Source: Arcanobacterium_A hippocoleae_A
GTDB taxonomy: Bacteria; Actinomycetota; Actinomycetes; Actinomycetales; Actinomycetaceae
Assembly: GCA_040360365.1 (NCBI GenBank)
Contig: CP136412.1
Reading direction: 5' to 3' (one strand)
DNA length: 64,000 nt
In this document: one piece after another, positions 9,378 through 18,980 of the stretch
How positions within the stretch are numbered: the stretch's first letter is position 1
Layout: each line of letters opens with the position of its first letter
Program-made: the position numbers and the translations under genes
Notes under the pieces: model-generated
What the model was told of the DNA's origin: nothing
The model's input: only the letters and a program-made list of their open reading frames with translations
Database searches by the model: none

Positions 9378-11181
9378 CTATTTTTCAGCCGTAGTTTCCC
9401 GGTGTTTATCATAAAAATCCGACGGCAATGAAAGTTCGGAAATCACATATCCCTTACCATGTTTTGCCGTTAACGTTTCTTGATTGGAAAAAGGTTTGTA
9501 CCCATTCCAAGTCTTTCACCATCGATTTTCACCCCAATCGCTGCGAGAATTGTCGGGAAAAAGTCATATGGTGCATATATCCGGTTTTGTGTTAATTTTG
9601 CGTCGATTTTATTTCCCTGAACCGGGTTTAGAAAGACATTCACAACAGTACGATTGTAATTGGGATCCCAATTTTCAAAGTAGTTTCGTTCCATAGATTG
9701 ATGATCGCCGGTGAGCACAATCGTGGTGTTCTTCGCCCAAGGCTGCGCCTGAATCCATCGTACAAGAGCGACGGTATCTTGCTGCGAATAGTAAATCGCA
9801 TTCGAATAGGGTACGGTGTACGGCGGATTCGTATGTTTCGGAGAATAATATCCGTCAGGGAAGTGGGTGTCAGCGTTTTCAAGGATGAAATAGAACGGTT
9901 GTTTCCCTGCTGCGAGTTTACTCAGCTTCAGTTTTGCTGCTTCGTAAAGTTTCTCATCTTCAAGACCCCAACGTACTTTATATCCGTCTTCCACAAAACC
10001 AGTATCGTAAGCTGTTTGCAGATCATAAATTTCAAAGTTTCCATGCCGGCGATAATAATCGGCCAGTCCGCCCCAATTGCCGTCGCTGCCAAGCATGAAT
10101 ACATTCTGATATCCCGCTTTTGCAAGCAAATCGCCTGTAGTTGCAAAGTCTGGGTATGAGAGCCTTTGCCCATTACGGTGTCCGGCGCTCAGCATTGGAG
10201 ATCCGGCGCCCATCGCAACCATTGCGGCGACGGAGTGTTCAGTACCGGGAACTTGCTGCGGACCGCCGAAATTTGTTGTATCAGAAAATGACACACCTTC
10301 ATGAGTGAGCTCAGCTAAATCGGGCATTAGACTCTCTGCGAGATACCCTCCCTCGTCTTTTGAATAGTATGAATTCTCCATTGACTCCAAATAAATATGG
10401 ATCAGGTTGCGTTTTTCTTTCGGGAACTCCAGATTCACAGAATCCGGATGTACATAATTTTTTGTAAATATACCGATGTGTCAGTTTCATGCGCTAGAAC
10501 CTGTTTAATCGGAAAAAGATAAAATGCCTGTACAATAGCACCGGCAAGTGCAAAAGTAAGAAATGTAATAAAAGTACTGTTAAGGTACCTGAACCTGCGA
10601 AAATCCTGTGCATGATTTTGTTTGTAAATCAGTAAGTCAGAGTGCAGCATCCCGAAAGCGAAACTGAGTACCGCAGCTGCCAGCCCTGGAATAATAATGA
10701 AATAAATAATCGACTGGTTAATTTCGGTTGCGGAATTACTTAAATCCTGGCTAAGAAAAAAGAAAGCTGGTTTGCGCTGACATATCCGAAAGTGTGATAT
10801 CCCCAGCGTGCAGCAAAAAATACGATACCGATAATCAACCCGAAAAGTCCGGTAAAACTGGCAAAAATCCAAGTTCGCCAACTGCGCGGATTATCTTTTG
10901 CACAAGTCTCATCCGGCCAAAACGTGATAAACCGCAGCAAACCGCACCGACTAAAATTACCGCGATAACGATAAGAATATAATGGATATAAATCAGAATC
11001 GAAGAAACGATTCCAAACACATTTACTTCCGGATGTGTGATTGCAGCATGCAGGAACGCTAACGCATTTGCGCCGAAACAAATGAGAAGTGAAATAACTG
11101 CAGTAGATTTTTTATTCCGCAGGTAAATGCACAGCATAAAAAGCTCAAAAACAGCGAAAAGCCCGCAAACAGAATCATCAT
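9378..11181 (-). CDS. LtaS-like membrane sulfatase / phosphoglycerol transferase (five frame breaks)
   Basis: Polytopic membrane protein with an extracellular alkaline-phosphatase-fold domain, like lipoteichoic acid synthases that polymerise phosphoglycerol from phosphatidylglycerol. The N-terminal half (11181-10500) has several hydrophobic helices. The catalytic domain starts at NLIHIYLESMENSYY, continues with a GTEHS segment that may hold the catalytic Thr, and has the metal-site motif LTGDHQSMERN. The tail, NQETLTAKHGKGYVISELS to a stop at 9378, matches the family's C-terminus. Missing bases are inferred in runs at 9489-9493, 10458-10463, 10755-10760, 10919-10922 and ~11146-11150. With five bases added the span is exactly 603 codons. 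The start (ATG 11181) is less certain. The exact polymer made is unknown. Confidence 0.8.
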
Positions 11182-11362
11182 GCAAAATACACTAATAATT
11201 ACATCAGAGTTTTTAAAGTATACTGCGGTCTGATGTTGGTGTGATGTTTATTAAGTCACAGTGCATAAAAACTGTATGAAAGCTGCATGAGAGCCGAAAA
11301 TACGCATTTCAAAATAACAGTTTTCCGAAAATCAAGCTGACTTCCGGCTTCCTGAATTCTTA

Positions 11363-12738
11363 TTAACAAATAGTCACATTCACCGCTAGCCCGCCAAGTG
11401 AGGTTTCCTTATATTTTGACTGCATATCAAGCCCAGTATCACGCATCGTCTTGATTACCGAATCAAGCGAAACAATATGCGAACCGTCGCCGCGAAGCGC
11501 AGTCCGCGCAGCAGCAATTGCTTTGATTGACGCGATCGCGTTGCGTTCAATACAAGGAATCTGCACCAGACCGCCAACTGGATCACATGTTAATCCCAGA
11601 TTATGTTCCATCCCGATTTCCGCAGCATTTTCGACCTGTGCGGGTGTACCGCCAAGCACAGCCGCCATCCCTCCAGCCGCCATCGAGCATGCCGACCCAA
11701 CTTCACCCTGACACCCGACTTCAGCTCCGGAAATTGATGCCGTCGTTTTAAAAATTATGCCAATTGCACCGGCAGTGAGTAAGAAAGTGACGATATCTTC
11801 TTCGTGTGTGCCGTCTACGAACTTTGTGTAATAACGCAACACGGCTGGAATAATTCCCGCAGCTCCATTGGTCGGAGCCGTCACCACACGCCCGCCGGCA
11901 GCGTTTTCTTCATTCACTGCAAGTGCATAAAGCGTTACCCAGTCCATTCCGGCAAGCGGATCTGCACTTATTTTTTCATTGCAGAGTTTGCGGTATAAGC
12001 CAGGAGAGCGGCGTAAAACGCGTAGTGAACCAGGAAGCATCCCTTCGGTTTTGATCCCGTTCTCGATGCTTTCATTCATTACATTCCAGATTTGGAGCAA
12101 ACCGTTGCGGATCTCTTCCTCGCTGCGCCAGGACTTTTCATTTTCAAGCGCTACTTTCGCAATTGAAAACCCGGTTTCTTTGCAGATTGCAAGTAAATCT
12201 GCTGCGTTACGATACGGATACGGAACAGTTTTTCATCATCATCACAGGTGTCGAGGAAATCAGTAGATTCAGCACATCCCGATACTACGAACCCTCCGCC
12301 AACAGAGTAATAGTAGCTTTCTTTCAGCAGCTCACCGGCAGCATCAAAAGCTTGCAGCCGCATTCCATTCGGGTGTGCGGGCAGTTCAATCATTCCGGCA
12401 AATTCGATATCGGAACTTGGATGAAACTCAATTTCATGTTTGTTGAAAAGCTTTAACCGATGATTTAGATTTACTTCCGCGACGAACGGCATTGTGCAGC
12501 GCGGATCTGTAGTTTCCGGTTCCTCACCCATCAGCCCGAGAATCACCGCAAAATCGGTGCCGTGCCCCTTGCCGGTGGAACCAAGCGATCCGTAGAGAAC
12601 ACAGTTAATTTTTGCGACCTTGTTTAAATTTTCACCGAGCGATGCAAGAAAAATTCGTGCCGCACGCATTGGGCCAACAGTATGAGAAGAAGAAGGACCG
12701 ATACCAATTGAGAAAAGATCAAAAACACTTAATGCCAT
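11363..12738 (-). CDS. sdaA: L-serine dehydratase, single-chain iron-sulfur type (frame broken at 12229-12233)
   Basis: Deaminates L-serine to pyruvate with a 4Fe-4S cluster, in the cytosol. The beta domain begins MALSVFDLFSIGIGPSSSHT. The alpha domain contains VVTAPTNGAAGIIPAVLRYY, EVGCQGEVGSACSMAAGG and CDPVGGLVQIPCIERN, and the protein ends SLGGLAVNVTIC with the usual terminal Cys. The frame shifts at a run of five A (minus strand) after DDE. One extra A restores EKTVPYPYRNAADLLAICKE and one 458-residue protein, the normal length. It stands alone on the minus strand, ~180 bp upstream of the sulfatase gene. Confidence 0.92.
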
Positions 12739-12870
12739 ATAAAATAGGATAGCTTAGAAATAATTGAAAATCGGAACCGGTAACAACTCTTGGAAAAATT
12801 AGTTTTCCGAAAATTAAAACAATTAGGATTCGCAGCGGTTCGAGCTAGGTTTCGCCGGCGGTTAGCGGTA

Positions 12871-12954
12871 GGGTAGATACCGTAAGAAAAGTGCTGGTGT
12901 CCCAGGTATCGCTGCCAGCCAACAGCTAGACACCCCTCGTACGGTATCTAGCCC
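12871..12954 (+). promoter_or_regulatory. Structured 5' leader of thrS
   Basis: GGGTAGATACCGTA (12871-12884) pairs with TACGGTATCTAGCCC (12940-12954), apart from one bulge. Inside, GCTGG (12893-12897) can pair with CCAGC (12915-12919), while GGTGTC (12896-12901) can pair with GACACC (12929-12934). The two inner helices share bases and so compete. The element ends 6 nt before the GGAGG of thrS. No T-box signature is seen, and I recognise no known family. Confidence 0.6.
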
Positions 12955-12971
12955 GATTATGGAGGCTCAAT

Positions 12972-14983
12972 TTGAAGCTCAATATTGACGGCGCAGCTGT
13001 CGAATTCGCTGAAGAAATTAATGGTATTGATTATTTTGCAAAGCAAAAAGAAATTGTGGCTTTGCGGGTAAATGGAGAATTGAAAGATCTCGCAACTGAG
13101 CTCACTTCACTCTCAGAAGGGGCTGCCGTCGAAACGGTTACGATAAATAGTGCAGACGGTTTAAATATTCTGCGTCATTCAACAACGCATGTGCTCGCGC
13201 AGGCAGTGCAGAATAAGTTTCCGGAAGTGAATCTGGGAATTGGTCCTTTCATTACCGACGGTTTTTACTATGATTTCGGCAATATTGACGCGGTTACTCC
13301 TGAACTGCTCAAAGAACTTGAAAAAGACATGAAGCGCATCGTGAAGGAAGGGCAGCGGTTTGTACGCCGCGAAATCAGCGACGAAGCTGCACGCGAAGAA
13401 CTTATTTCACAGCCGTATAAACTTGAGCTGATTGAGCTGAAAGGCGGATCAGATGCTGATAACAACCAGGCGGCTGACGGTGCAGCAATCGAGGTCGGCG
13501 GCGAACAGCTAACAATGTACGATAACGTAAATCGCAAGGGGAAGTGGTTTGGACTGATCTTTGCCGCGGTCCGCACTTGCCGAATACGAAGCTGATTGGA
13601 AATGGTTTTGCCCTCACTCGTGCCTCTGCTGCATATTGGCGCGGAGATCAGGCAAATGATTCCTTGCAGCGGGTTTACGGTACTGCTTGGCCAACTAAAG
13701 ACGAACTCACGGCATATCAGCAGCGGATTGCAGAGGCTGAGCGGCGTGATCACCGCAAACTTGGTACTGAGCTGGACTTGTTCTCTTTCCCTGATGAAAT
13801 CGGTTCGGGATTAGCAGTATTCCATCCAAAGGGTGGAATCGTGCGAATGGAAATGGAAAATTATTCGCGTCACAAGCATATTGAAGGCGGATATTCCTTT
13901 GTGAATACTCCGCATATTACGAAGTCGAATCTCTTTGAAGTTTCCGGGCATTTAAGTTTTTATGCTGAAGGAATGTATCCGCCGATGCATTTGGATGAAG
14001 AAAAGGATGCCGAGGGGAATATTACAAAGCAAGGCGCTGATTATTATCTCAAGCCGATGAATTGCCCGATGCATAACTTGATTTTCCGTTCGCGCGGGCG
14101 TTCATACCGCGAGCTGCCGTTGCGGCTTTTTGAATTTGGCACTGTTTATCGCAATGAGAAATCGGGCGTGATTCATGGGCTTACCCGTGCACGCGGATTC
14201 ACTCAGGATGATGCACATATTTACTGTACTCGGGAACAGATGAAAGATGAGCTTTCACGTTTGCTGCAGTTTGTGCTGGATTTGCTGAAAGATTATGGGC
14301 TCGATGATTTCTATCTGGAGCTTTCCACAAAGGATCCGAAGAAGTTTGTTGGCGCCGACGATATTTGGGATGAAGCTACTCAAACTTTGGAAGAGGTAGC
14401 AAAAGAATCTGGGCTGGAGCTTATCCCAGATCCGGAAGGTGCTGCATTCTATGGGCCAAAGATTTCGGTTCAGGCACGTGATGCGCTTGGGCGTACCTGG
14501 CAGATGAGCACGATCCAGTTAGATTTCAATTTGCCGGAGCGTTTCGAGCTGGAATACACGGCTGCCGACGGCTCACGCCAGCGTCCTGTGATGATTCACC
14601 GCGCACTTTTCGGTTCAATTGAACGTTTCTTTGGGGTATTGACTGAACATTATGCGGGAGCATTCCCAGCATGGCTGGCACCGGTGCAGGTGCGCTGCGT
14701 GCCGGTAGCTGATGCGTTCGATGAATATCTTGACGGCGTAGCTGCGAAGCTTCGCGAACGCGGTGTGCGTGTAGAAGTTGATAAATCCGGCGACCGCTTC
14801 CCGAAGAAGATCCGCAATGCTTCGAAAGAAAAAATTCCGTTTACACTGATTGCTGGCGGTGAAGATGCGGAAGCAAATGCGGTATCTTTCCGGATGCGCG
14901 ATGGTTCGCAAGATAACGGGGTACCAGTAGATGAAGCAATTGAGCGGATCGTAGAGCAGATTCGCCGTCACGCGAATCAGTGA
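12972..14983 (+). CDS. thrS: Threonyl-tRNA synthetase (frame broken at 13538-13541)
   Basis: Charges tRNA-Thr. Order: N-terminal TGS domain; editing domain with RHSTTHVLAQAV (~residue 68); class II core with YYLKPMNCPMHNLIFRSRGR, motif 2 GTVYRNEKSGVIHGLTRARG and motif 3 RPVMIHRALFGSIERF; then the anticodon-binding domain. The start is TTG at 12972 after GGAGG. The frame breaks at GGGG 13538-13541. One more G gives RKGEVVWTDLCRGPHLPNTK, the conserved editing-catalytic linker, and a 670-residue protein of normal length. This gene is expected to be essential, so a real frameshift is implausible. Preceded by a structured leader. Confidence 0.95.
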
Positions 14984-15040
14984 TCGTCGGCGGCTGGATC
15001 AGCAGCTTAGATCATTGGGAATAAACCAAGTGAAATGAAA

Positions 15041-15103
15041 GCAGATGCCGTCGCCGCGAGAATACTTTTGCTTTGAAAAGCAGCAGTTGCTGACGGCATC
15101 TGC
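15041..15103. repeat. Intergenic inverted repeat between thrS and pgsA
   Basis: Perfect 12-bp arms GCAGATGCCGTC (15041-15052) and GACGGCATCTGC (15092-15103). A smaller nested hairpin CTTTT-gctttg-AAAAG lies inside. It could be the thrS terminator, but there is no T tract. Confidence 0.6.
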
Positions 15104-15127
15104 GTATTGCAGACGAGTGAGGAAATA

Positions 15128-15757
15128 GTGCTGAGCAAAACCGGGCGTCCTTTTGCGCAAAAATTTTTCGGTCCTTTTGCGAAACTTTTTGTGAAAGCTG
15201 GAATCTCAGCCAATGCCGTCACTGTAGTTGGCACAGTATTGAGCTGTACGATTGTACTCACGCTGATTCCGAGGAATCAGCTAATCGCTGGTTCGCTGTT
15301 AACTACTGCGGCGATTCTTTTTGATAGTCTTGACGGGCAGATTGCGCGCCTTACTGGAACTACCTCTGAATGGGGTGCCTTCCTTGATTCCACGCTTGAC
15401 CGGATCGCCGACGCAGCAGTGTTTGTGTCAGTTATTCTGTGGGGTTATTTTTGGGCTGCGCATCCGGAGCGCGAATGGGTAATGCTGGGGGCGCTAATGG
15501 CTTTGGTTTTTGGTTCAGTTGTGCCTTATGCCCGGGCGCGGGCGGAAGCAATTGGGAAAACTGCAGCAGTTGGGATCGCCGAACGTACAGATCGGCTGGT
15601 TTTTGTTGGTGTTTGTGCGCTGCTTGTCGGATTAGGGGCAAGTGTTTGGGTGCTTGCAGCCGGATTATGGCTGCTGGCTTTCGCTGCGCTAGTGACAGTA
15701 ATCCAGCGAATGTATGTTGTATTTCAGCAGTGCAATCAGGCGCAGCATAATCCGTAA
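15128..15757 (+). CDS. pgsA: CDP-alcohol phosphatidyltransferase, probable phosphatidylinositol-phosphate synthase
   Basis: Integral membrane enzyme of ~209 residues joining CDP-diacylglycerol to a polar alcohol. The signature D-G-x2-A-R-x8-G-x3-D-x3-D is visible as DGQIARLTGTTSEWGAFLDSTLDR, read here in two parts (DGQIAR, then GAFLDSTLDR). Around it are hydrophobic helices typical of the family. In actinobacteria the copy beside thrS usually makes phosphatidylinositol phosphate, so that substrate is inferred from context. I chose GTG 15128 because GAGGAA sits 6 nt upstream; the frame is open a little further. The pimA and acyltransferase genes that often follow in mycobacteria are absent here. 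Confidence 0.85.
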   Translation: MLSKTGRPFAQKFFGPFAKLFVKAGISANAVTVVGTVLSCTIVLTLIPRNQLIAGSLLTTAAILFDSLDGQIARLTGTTSEWGAFLDSTLDRIADAAVFVSVILWGYFWAAHPEREWVMLGALMALVFGSVVPYARARAEAIGKTAAVGIAERTDRLVFVGVCALLVGLGASVWVLAAGLWLLAFAALVTVIQRMYVVFQQCNQAQHNP

Positions 15758-15846
15758 ATCCGAAGTGGAGCGAAAATTAGCGGCTGTACTTTGCTTTTAC
15801 GTTTTCACGGGCGAATTATATTTACAGCAGATTTTAGGGGTGAGTT

Positions 15847-16436
15847 GTGTTGGAAAAAGCGGAAAATAAAAATGAAACACTTTCGTTAGTAGAAGAAAAC
15901 TTAAAAGAGAGTGGCCGCTGGATGCCGATGGTTTTCCGCACCGAAAAGCAGCGCGGATAGTTTTGATTAATTCTCTTGGGCAAGCCTATTTGATTCAGGG
16001 GCACGACTATTTTGATCTCTCGCACTGCTGGTGGTTTACCGTCGGCGGTGGTTTGGAGCCGGAGGAAGATCTTCGCGACGGGGCATTGCGGGAACTTTTT
16101 GAAGAAACTGGTTTGCGTGTGGAAGCCGAGCGGTTAGCAGGTCCAGTGCTTTCGCGAAAAGCTACTTTCCATTTCGCTCGTGAAACCCGCAAACAAGACG
16201 AATTATTTTTCATTTTGCGGGTAAGCGAAGCGGAACAGGAAGTAATCGATTCCGGCAAAGGGCGTGCGCTGACGGCTCTTGAAAAGCAGGTTCATGATCG
16301 CGAGGGGTGGTTTAGCGCAGCAGAATTGGTGCAGTTAAGCCAGGCAGGAGAGAAAGTGTACCCGACAGGTTTTGCACAGATGCTTGAATCATGGGTTATT
16401 AGCTGGGATGGAGTAATGCGCGAAATAGCAGAATAA
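15847..16436 (+). CDS. Nudix hydrolase (frame broken at 15920-15921)
   Basis: Small cytosolic pyrophosphohydrolase of ~196 residues. The Nudix box is clear: GGGLEPEEDLRDGALREL followed by FEETGL, fitting G-x5-E-x7-R-E-x2-E-E-x-G. The upstream part (GVLEKAENKN to SGRW) reads in another frame. One extra G at 15920-15921 gives RWDADGFPHRKAARIVLINS, joining both parts. Start GTG 15847 after AGGGGTGAG; TTG 15850 is in frame too. The substrate cannot be told from sequence. Confidence 0.85.
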
Positions 16437-16443
16437 ATAGCGC

Positions 16444-16549
16444 ACTTGTGCGATTGCTTTTGAACGGTGTTAAGCTCATTATCGCAACACATGACCTTGA
16501 ACTTGCGAATGCGTGTGATTATATTTTCGAGTTAAAACATCAAAAATAA
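16444..16549 (+). pseudogene. C-terminal relic of an ABC-transporter ATPase
   Basis: Directly behind the Nudix gene, one frame reads ALVRLLLNGVKLIIATHDLE and then LANACDYIFELKHQK, ending at TAA 16547-16549. IIATHD is the H-loop region of ABC ATPases, close to the ECF/CbiO type. Nothing upstream encodes the Walker A, Q-loop or signature parts, because the Nudix gene occupies that place. It is a remnant left by a deletion. Confidence 0.7.
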
Positions 16550-16634
16550 AACAAGATTACAGCGGGAGTTTCGCTCAACTTGCGCTTCAGGGTAGAATGA
16601 GCGCGGTAATGATATCAATGCGTTAGGAGATCTA

Positions 16635-17396
16635 GTGTCCGGGCATTCTAAGTGGGCAACAACTAAGCATAAGAAAGCAGCAATTGATGCCAAGCGCGGC
16701 AAGCTGTTTGCACGTCTGATTAAAAATATTGAAGTCGCTGCACGTACAGGCGGTCCTGATCCTGCTGGTAATCCAACGCTGTTTGACGCTGTACAAAAGG
16801 CAAAGAAAAACTCTGTGCCAAACGACAATATTGACCGCGCACTCAAACGTGCAGCCGGTGAAGGATCAGATGCCGTCGTATATGAAGATATTATGTATGA
16901 AGGATATGCTTCAGGCGGCGTCGCGGTACTAATTGAATGTTTGACCGATAACCGCAACCGTGCAGCTTCGGAAGTGCGCGTGGCACTTACACGCAACGGC
17001 GGTACGCTTGCTGATCCTGGATCCGTTTCCTACCTTTTCAACCGGAAAGGCGTAGTTGAAGTTCCAAAATCCGACGGGATTGACGAAGATACCATTCTGA
17101 TGGCAGTACTTGATGCGGGTGCGGAAGAAGTTACCGACGAAGGCGATGTCTACGAAGTTACTTGTGAACCAAATGATGTAGTGGCAGTACGCAGTGCGCT
17201 GATGGATGAAGGGATTGATTACAATTCTGCTGAAGTGCAATTCGTGCCGTCAATGAAAGTAAGCGTAGATAAAGAAGGAGCGCAAAAAGTATTAAAGGTA
17301 CTTGATGCACTCGATGATCTTGACGATATTCAAAACGTCTACTCGAATGTAGACATTCCAGATGCGGTGATGGCTGAGCTAGAAGCCGCAGACTAA
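16635..17396 (+). CDS. yebC: YebC/PmpR-family protein
   Basis: 253 residues, full length and unbroken. Starts GTG in the canonical SGHSKWATTKHKKAAIDAKR and carries NDNIDRALKRAAGE. The family includes DNA-binding regulators and, more recently, factors linked to translation of proline-rich stretches; the role here is not decided by sequence. Start supported by TTAGGAGATC upstream. It lies before ruvCAB, the standard actinobacterial order. Confidence 0.95.
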   Translation: MSGHSKWATTKHKKAAIDAKRGKLFARLIKNIEVAARTGGPDPAGNPTLFDAVQKAKKNSVPNDNIDRALKRAAGEGSDAVVYEDIMYEGYASGGVAVLIECLTDNRNRAASEVRVALTRNGGTLADPGSVSYLFNRKGVVEVPKSDGIDEDTILMAVLDAGAEEVTDEGDVYEVTCEPNDVVAVRSALMDEGIDYNSAEVQFVPSMKVSVDKEGAQKVLKVLDALDDLDDIQNVYSNVDIPDAVMAELEAAD

Positions 17397-17449
17397 ATTT
17401 CTGGTAAATCAGCAATACTATTTGAAAACAGCTTTTATTTTTAAGTTGC

Positions 17450-17487
17450 CGCGGTCTGCGGTTTCCGAACATAGATCGCAGACCGCG
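17450..17487 (+). terminator. Hairpin after yebC
   Basis: Perfect 11-bp stem CGCGGTCTGCG / CGCAGACCGCG around a 16-nt loop, without a strong T tract. It probably ends the yebC message or attenuates before ruvC. Confidence 0.55.
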
Positions 17488-17649
17488 TAATTTGGATAAA
17501 TAAAACAAAACTCATGTCAAATTTAAAGTTTGCAACTATCGGCACCGCGTTCGAAACCAGCTCGAAAACGTTGCTTTCACGGAAGTTTACCGCGATTACT
17601 TTTCAAAAATAAGATAACTGCATATCGCAAAAGGCAGACGGACGGTAAA

Positions 17650-18273
17650 ATGCGAATTCTCGGAATTGATCCCGGGCTTACAAGATGCGGTCTGGGAGTG
17701 ATTGATTTTGCAGGTGCACGGCGGGTATCGCTCGTCGATGTCGATGTGGCGCGATCAAGTCCGCAGCTGCTTCCGGAAAAGCGGTTACTGCTGATTCATA
17801 ACAAGCTCGAAGAAACGATTCGGCTGATGTGTCCGGACGTAATTGCAATTGAACGTGTTTTTGCGCAGGAAAATGTACGTTCGGTGGTGAGCACCGCGCA
17901 AGTAGTCGGGATTGCAATGCTCTGTGCTGCGCAGCATGGGTTCCGGTACAAATGCACAGCCCTTCCGAAGTAAAAGCTGCCGTAAGCGGACACGGGCACG
18001 CAAAAAAGCGCAAGTACAGTTGATGGTAAAACAAATTCTTGGATTGAAAGAAATTGTGCGTCCAAAGGATGCTGCTGATGCGCTGGCAATTGCGATCTGC
18101 CATGCCTGGCGCGGAACTCTTGGTGTGAGTGCTGCAGCTGCCCGCGCACAACATGGCGGAGCAAACACTCTTCCGCGTGCAGAAGGCGGGGACCTTACTC
18201 CGGCGCAAAAATGTGGGCGCAAGCTGAACGCTTGCAGGCGCGGCACGGAGCCGTCGCTCCGAAGAAAAAATAA
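17650..18273 (+). CDS. ruvC: Holliday junction endonuclease RuvC (three frame breaks)
   Basis: RuvC cuts Holliday junctions as a dimer with RuvAB. MRILGIDPGLTRCGLGVIDF carries the first catalytic Asp; AIERVFAQENVRSVVSTAQ and DAADALAIAICHAW hold further acidic residues. One base is missing at TT 17941-17942, one in the A run 18002-18007 and one in 18207-18211. Repaired, the protein reads HSPSEVKAAVSGHGHAKKAQ across the first two breaks, ends AERLQARHGAVAPKKK and has 208 residues, a normal length. ruvA starts 80 bp downstream. Confidence 0.92.
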
Positions 18274-18353
18274 CAAATTGTGGATCTGCGGGCTGCTTCA
18301 GGTATGCTCTAACTATTGAAACAACTGTTCGAAAGTGTCCGGAGGCGCAGAAA

Positions 18354-18980
18354 ATGATTTCTTCATTAAACGGGGAAGTACTAGCAGTAAACGCATCCGG
18401 CGCTGTAATTGACGTCGGCGGAGTCGGATTTGCATTTTCAGCTACTTTCAGCACACTTTCACACCTGCATGTCGGCGCGCAGGCCCGAGTGCTCACCACA
18501 CTGATTGTACGTGAAGATTCTCTTACCCTATACGGTTTTACCGACAGTGATGAACGTGATGTTTTCAACGCATTGCTGGGAGTATCGGGAATTGGTGCAA
18601 AAATAGCATTAGCTGCACTCGGGGTACTCACCCCAAATCAGCTGCGCCGGGCTTTGATCGTGAAAGACGAAAAAACAATCTGCAAAGTGCCGGGAATCGG
18701 TCCGAAAGTTGCCAAAAGAATCATTCTGGAAATTGGCGATAAACTTGGAACCCCGGATGGGGAAAATGAAACCTCTAACGGCGGCGGAACTGAAAACAAT
18801 AAGAAAAATCTAAACGCCGGTGCAGTTTCACATTCAGATGTACTTTCAGCGCTCGTGAATCTTGGCTGGCATGAACGTGAAGCAGACAGTGCTGTGAATA
18901 AAGCACTGGCGCAAATGCCTGACGGCACCGTAGCTGAACTTTTGCGTTTGTCACTGCAAATTTTAGGCAGTAGGAGATGA
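18354..18980 (+). CDS. ruvA: Holliday junction DNA helicase subunit RuvA
   Basis: 208 residues, unbroken. RuvA binds the four-way junction as a tetramer and loads RuvB. MISSLNGEVLAVNASGAVID is the OB fold. The two helix-hairpin-helix motifs are LLGVSGIGAKIALAAL and ICKVPGIGPKVAKRIILEI. The acidic, gapped linker leads to the C-terminal domain that contacts RuvB. Its stop overlaps the ruvB ATG (ATGA), so the two are translationally coupled. Confidence 0.96.
   Translation: MISSLNGEVLAVNASGAVIDVGGVGFAFSATFSTLSHLHVGAQARVLTTLIVREDSLTLYGFTDSDERDVFNALLGVSGIGAKIALAALGVLTPNQLRRALIVKDEKTICKVPGIGPKVAKRIILEIGDKLGTPDGENETSNGGGTENNKKNLNAGAVSHSDVLSALVNLGWHEREADSAVNKALAQMPDGTVAELLRLSLQILGSRR

Noticed and set aside
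10435..11181. Several small membrane proteins upstream of the sulfatase
   Set aside because: They join into one N-terminal membrane domain when single bases are restored; total length fits LtaS-like proteins.
12871..12954. T-box riboswitch for thrS
   Set aside because: No T-box sequence, specifier loop or antiterminator pattern could be seen.
17535..17570. LexA box before ruvC
   Set aside because: GTTCGA and TCGAAAAC words are present, but spacing and bases do not fit GAAC-N4-GTTC.
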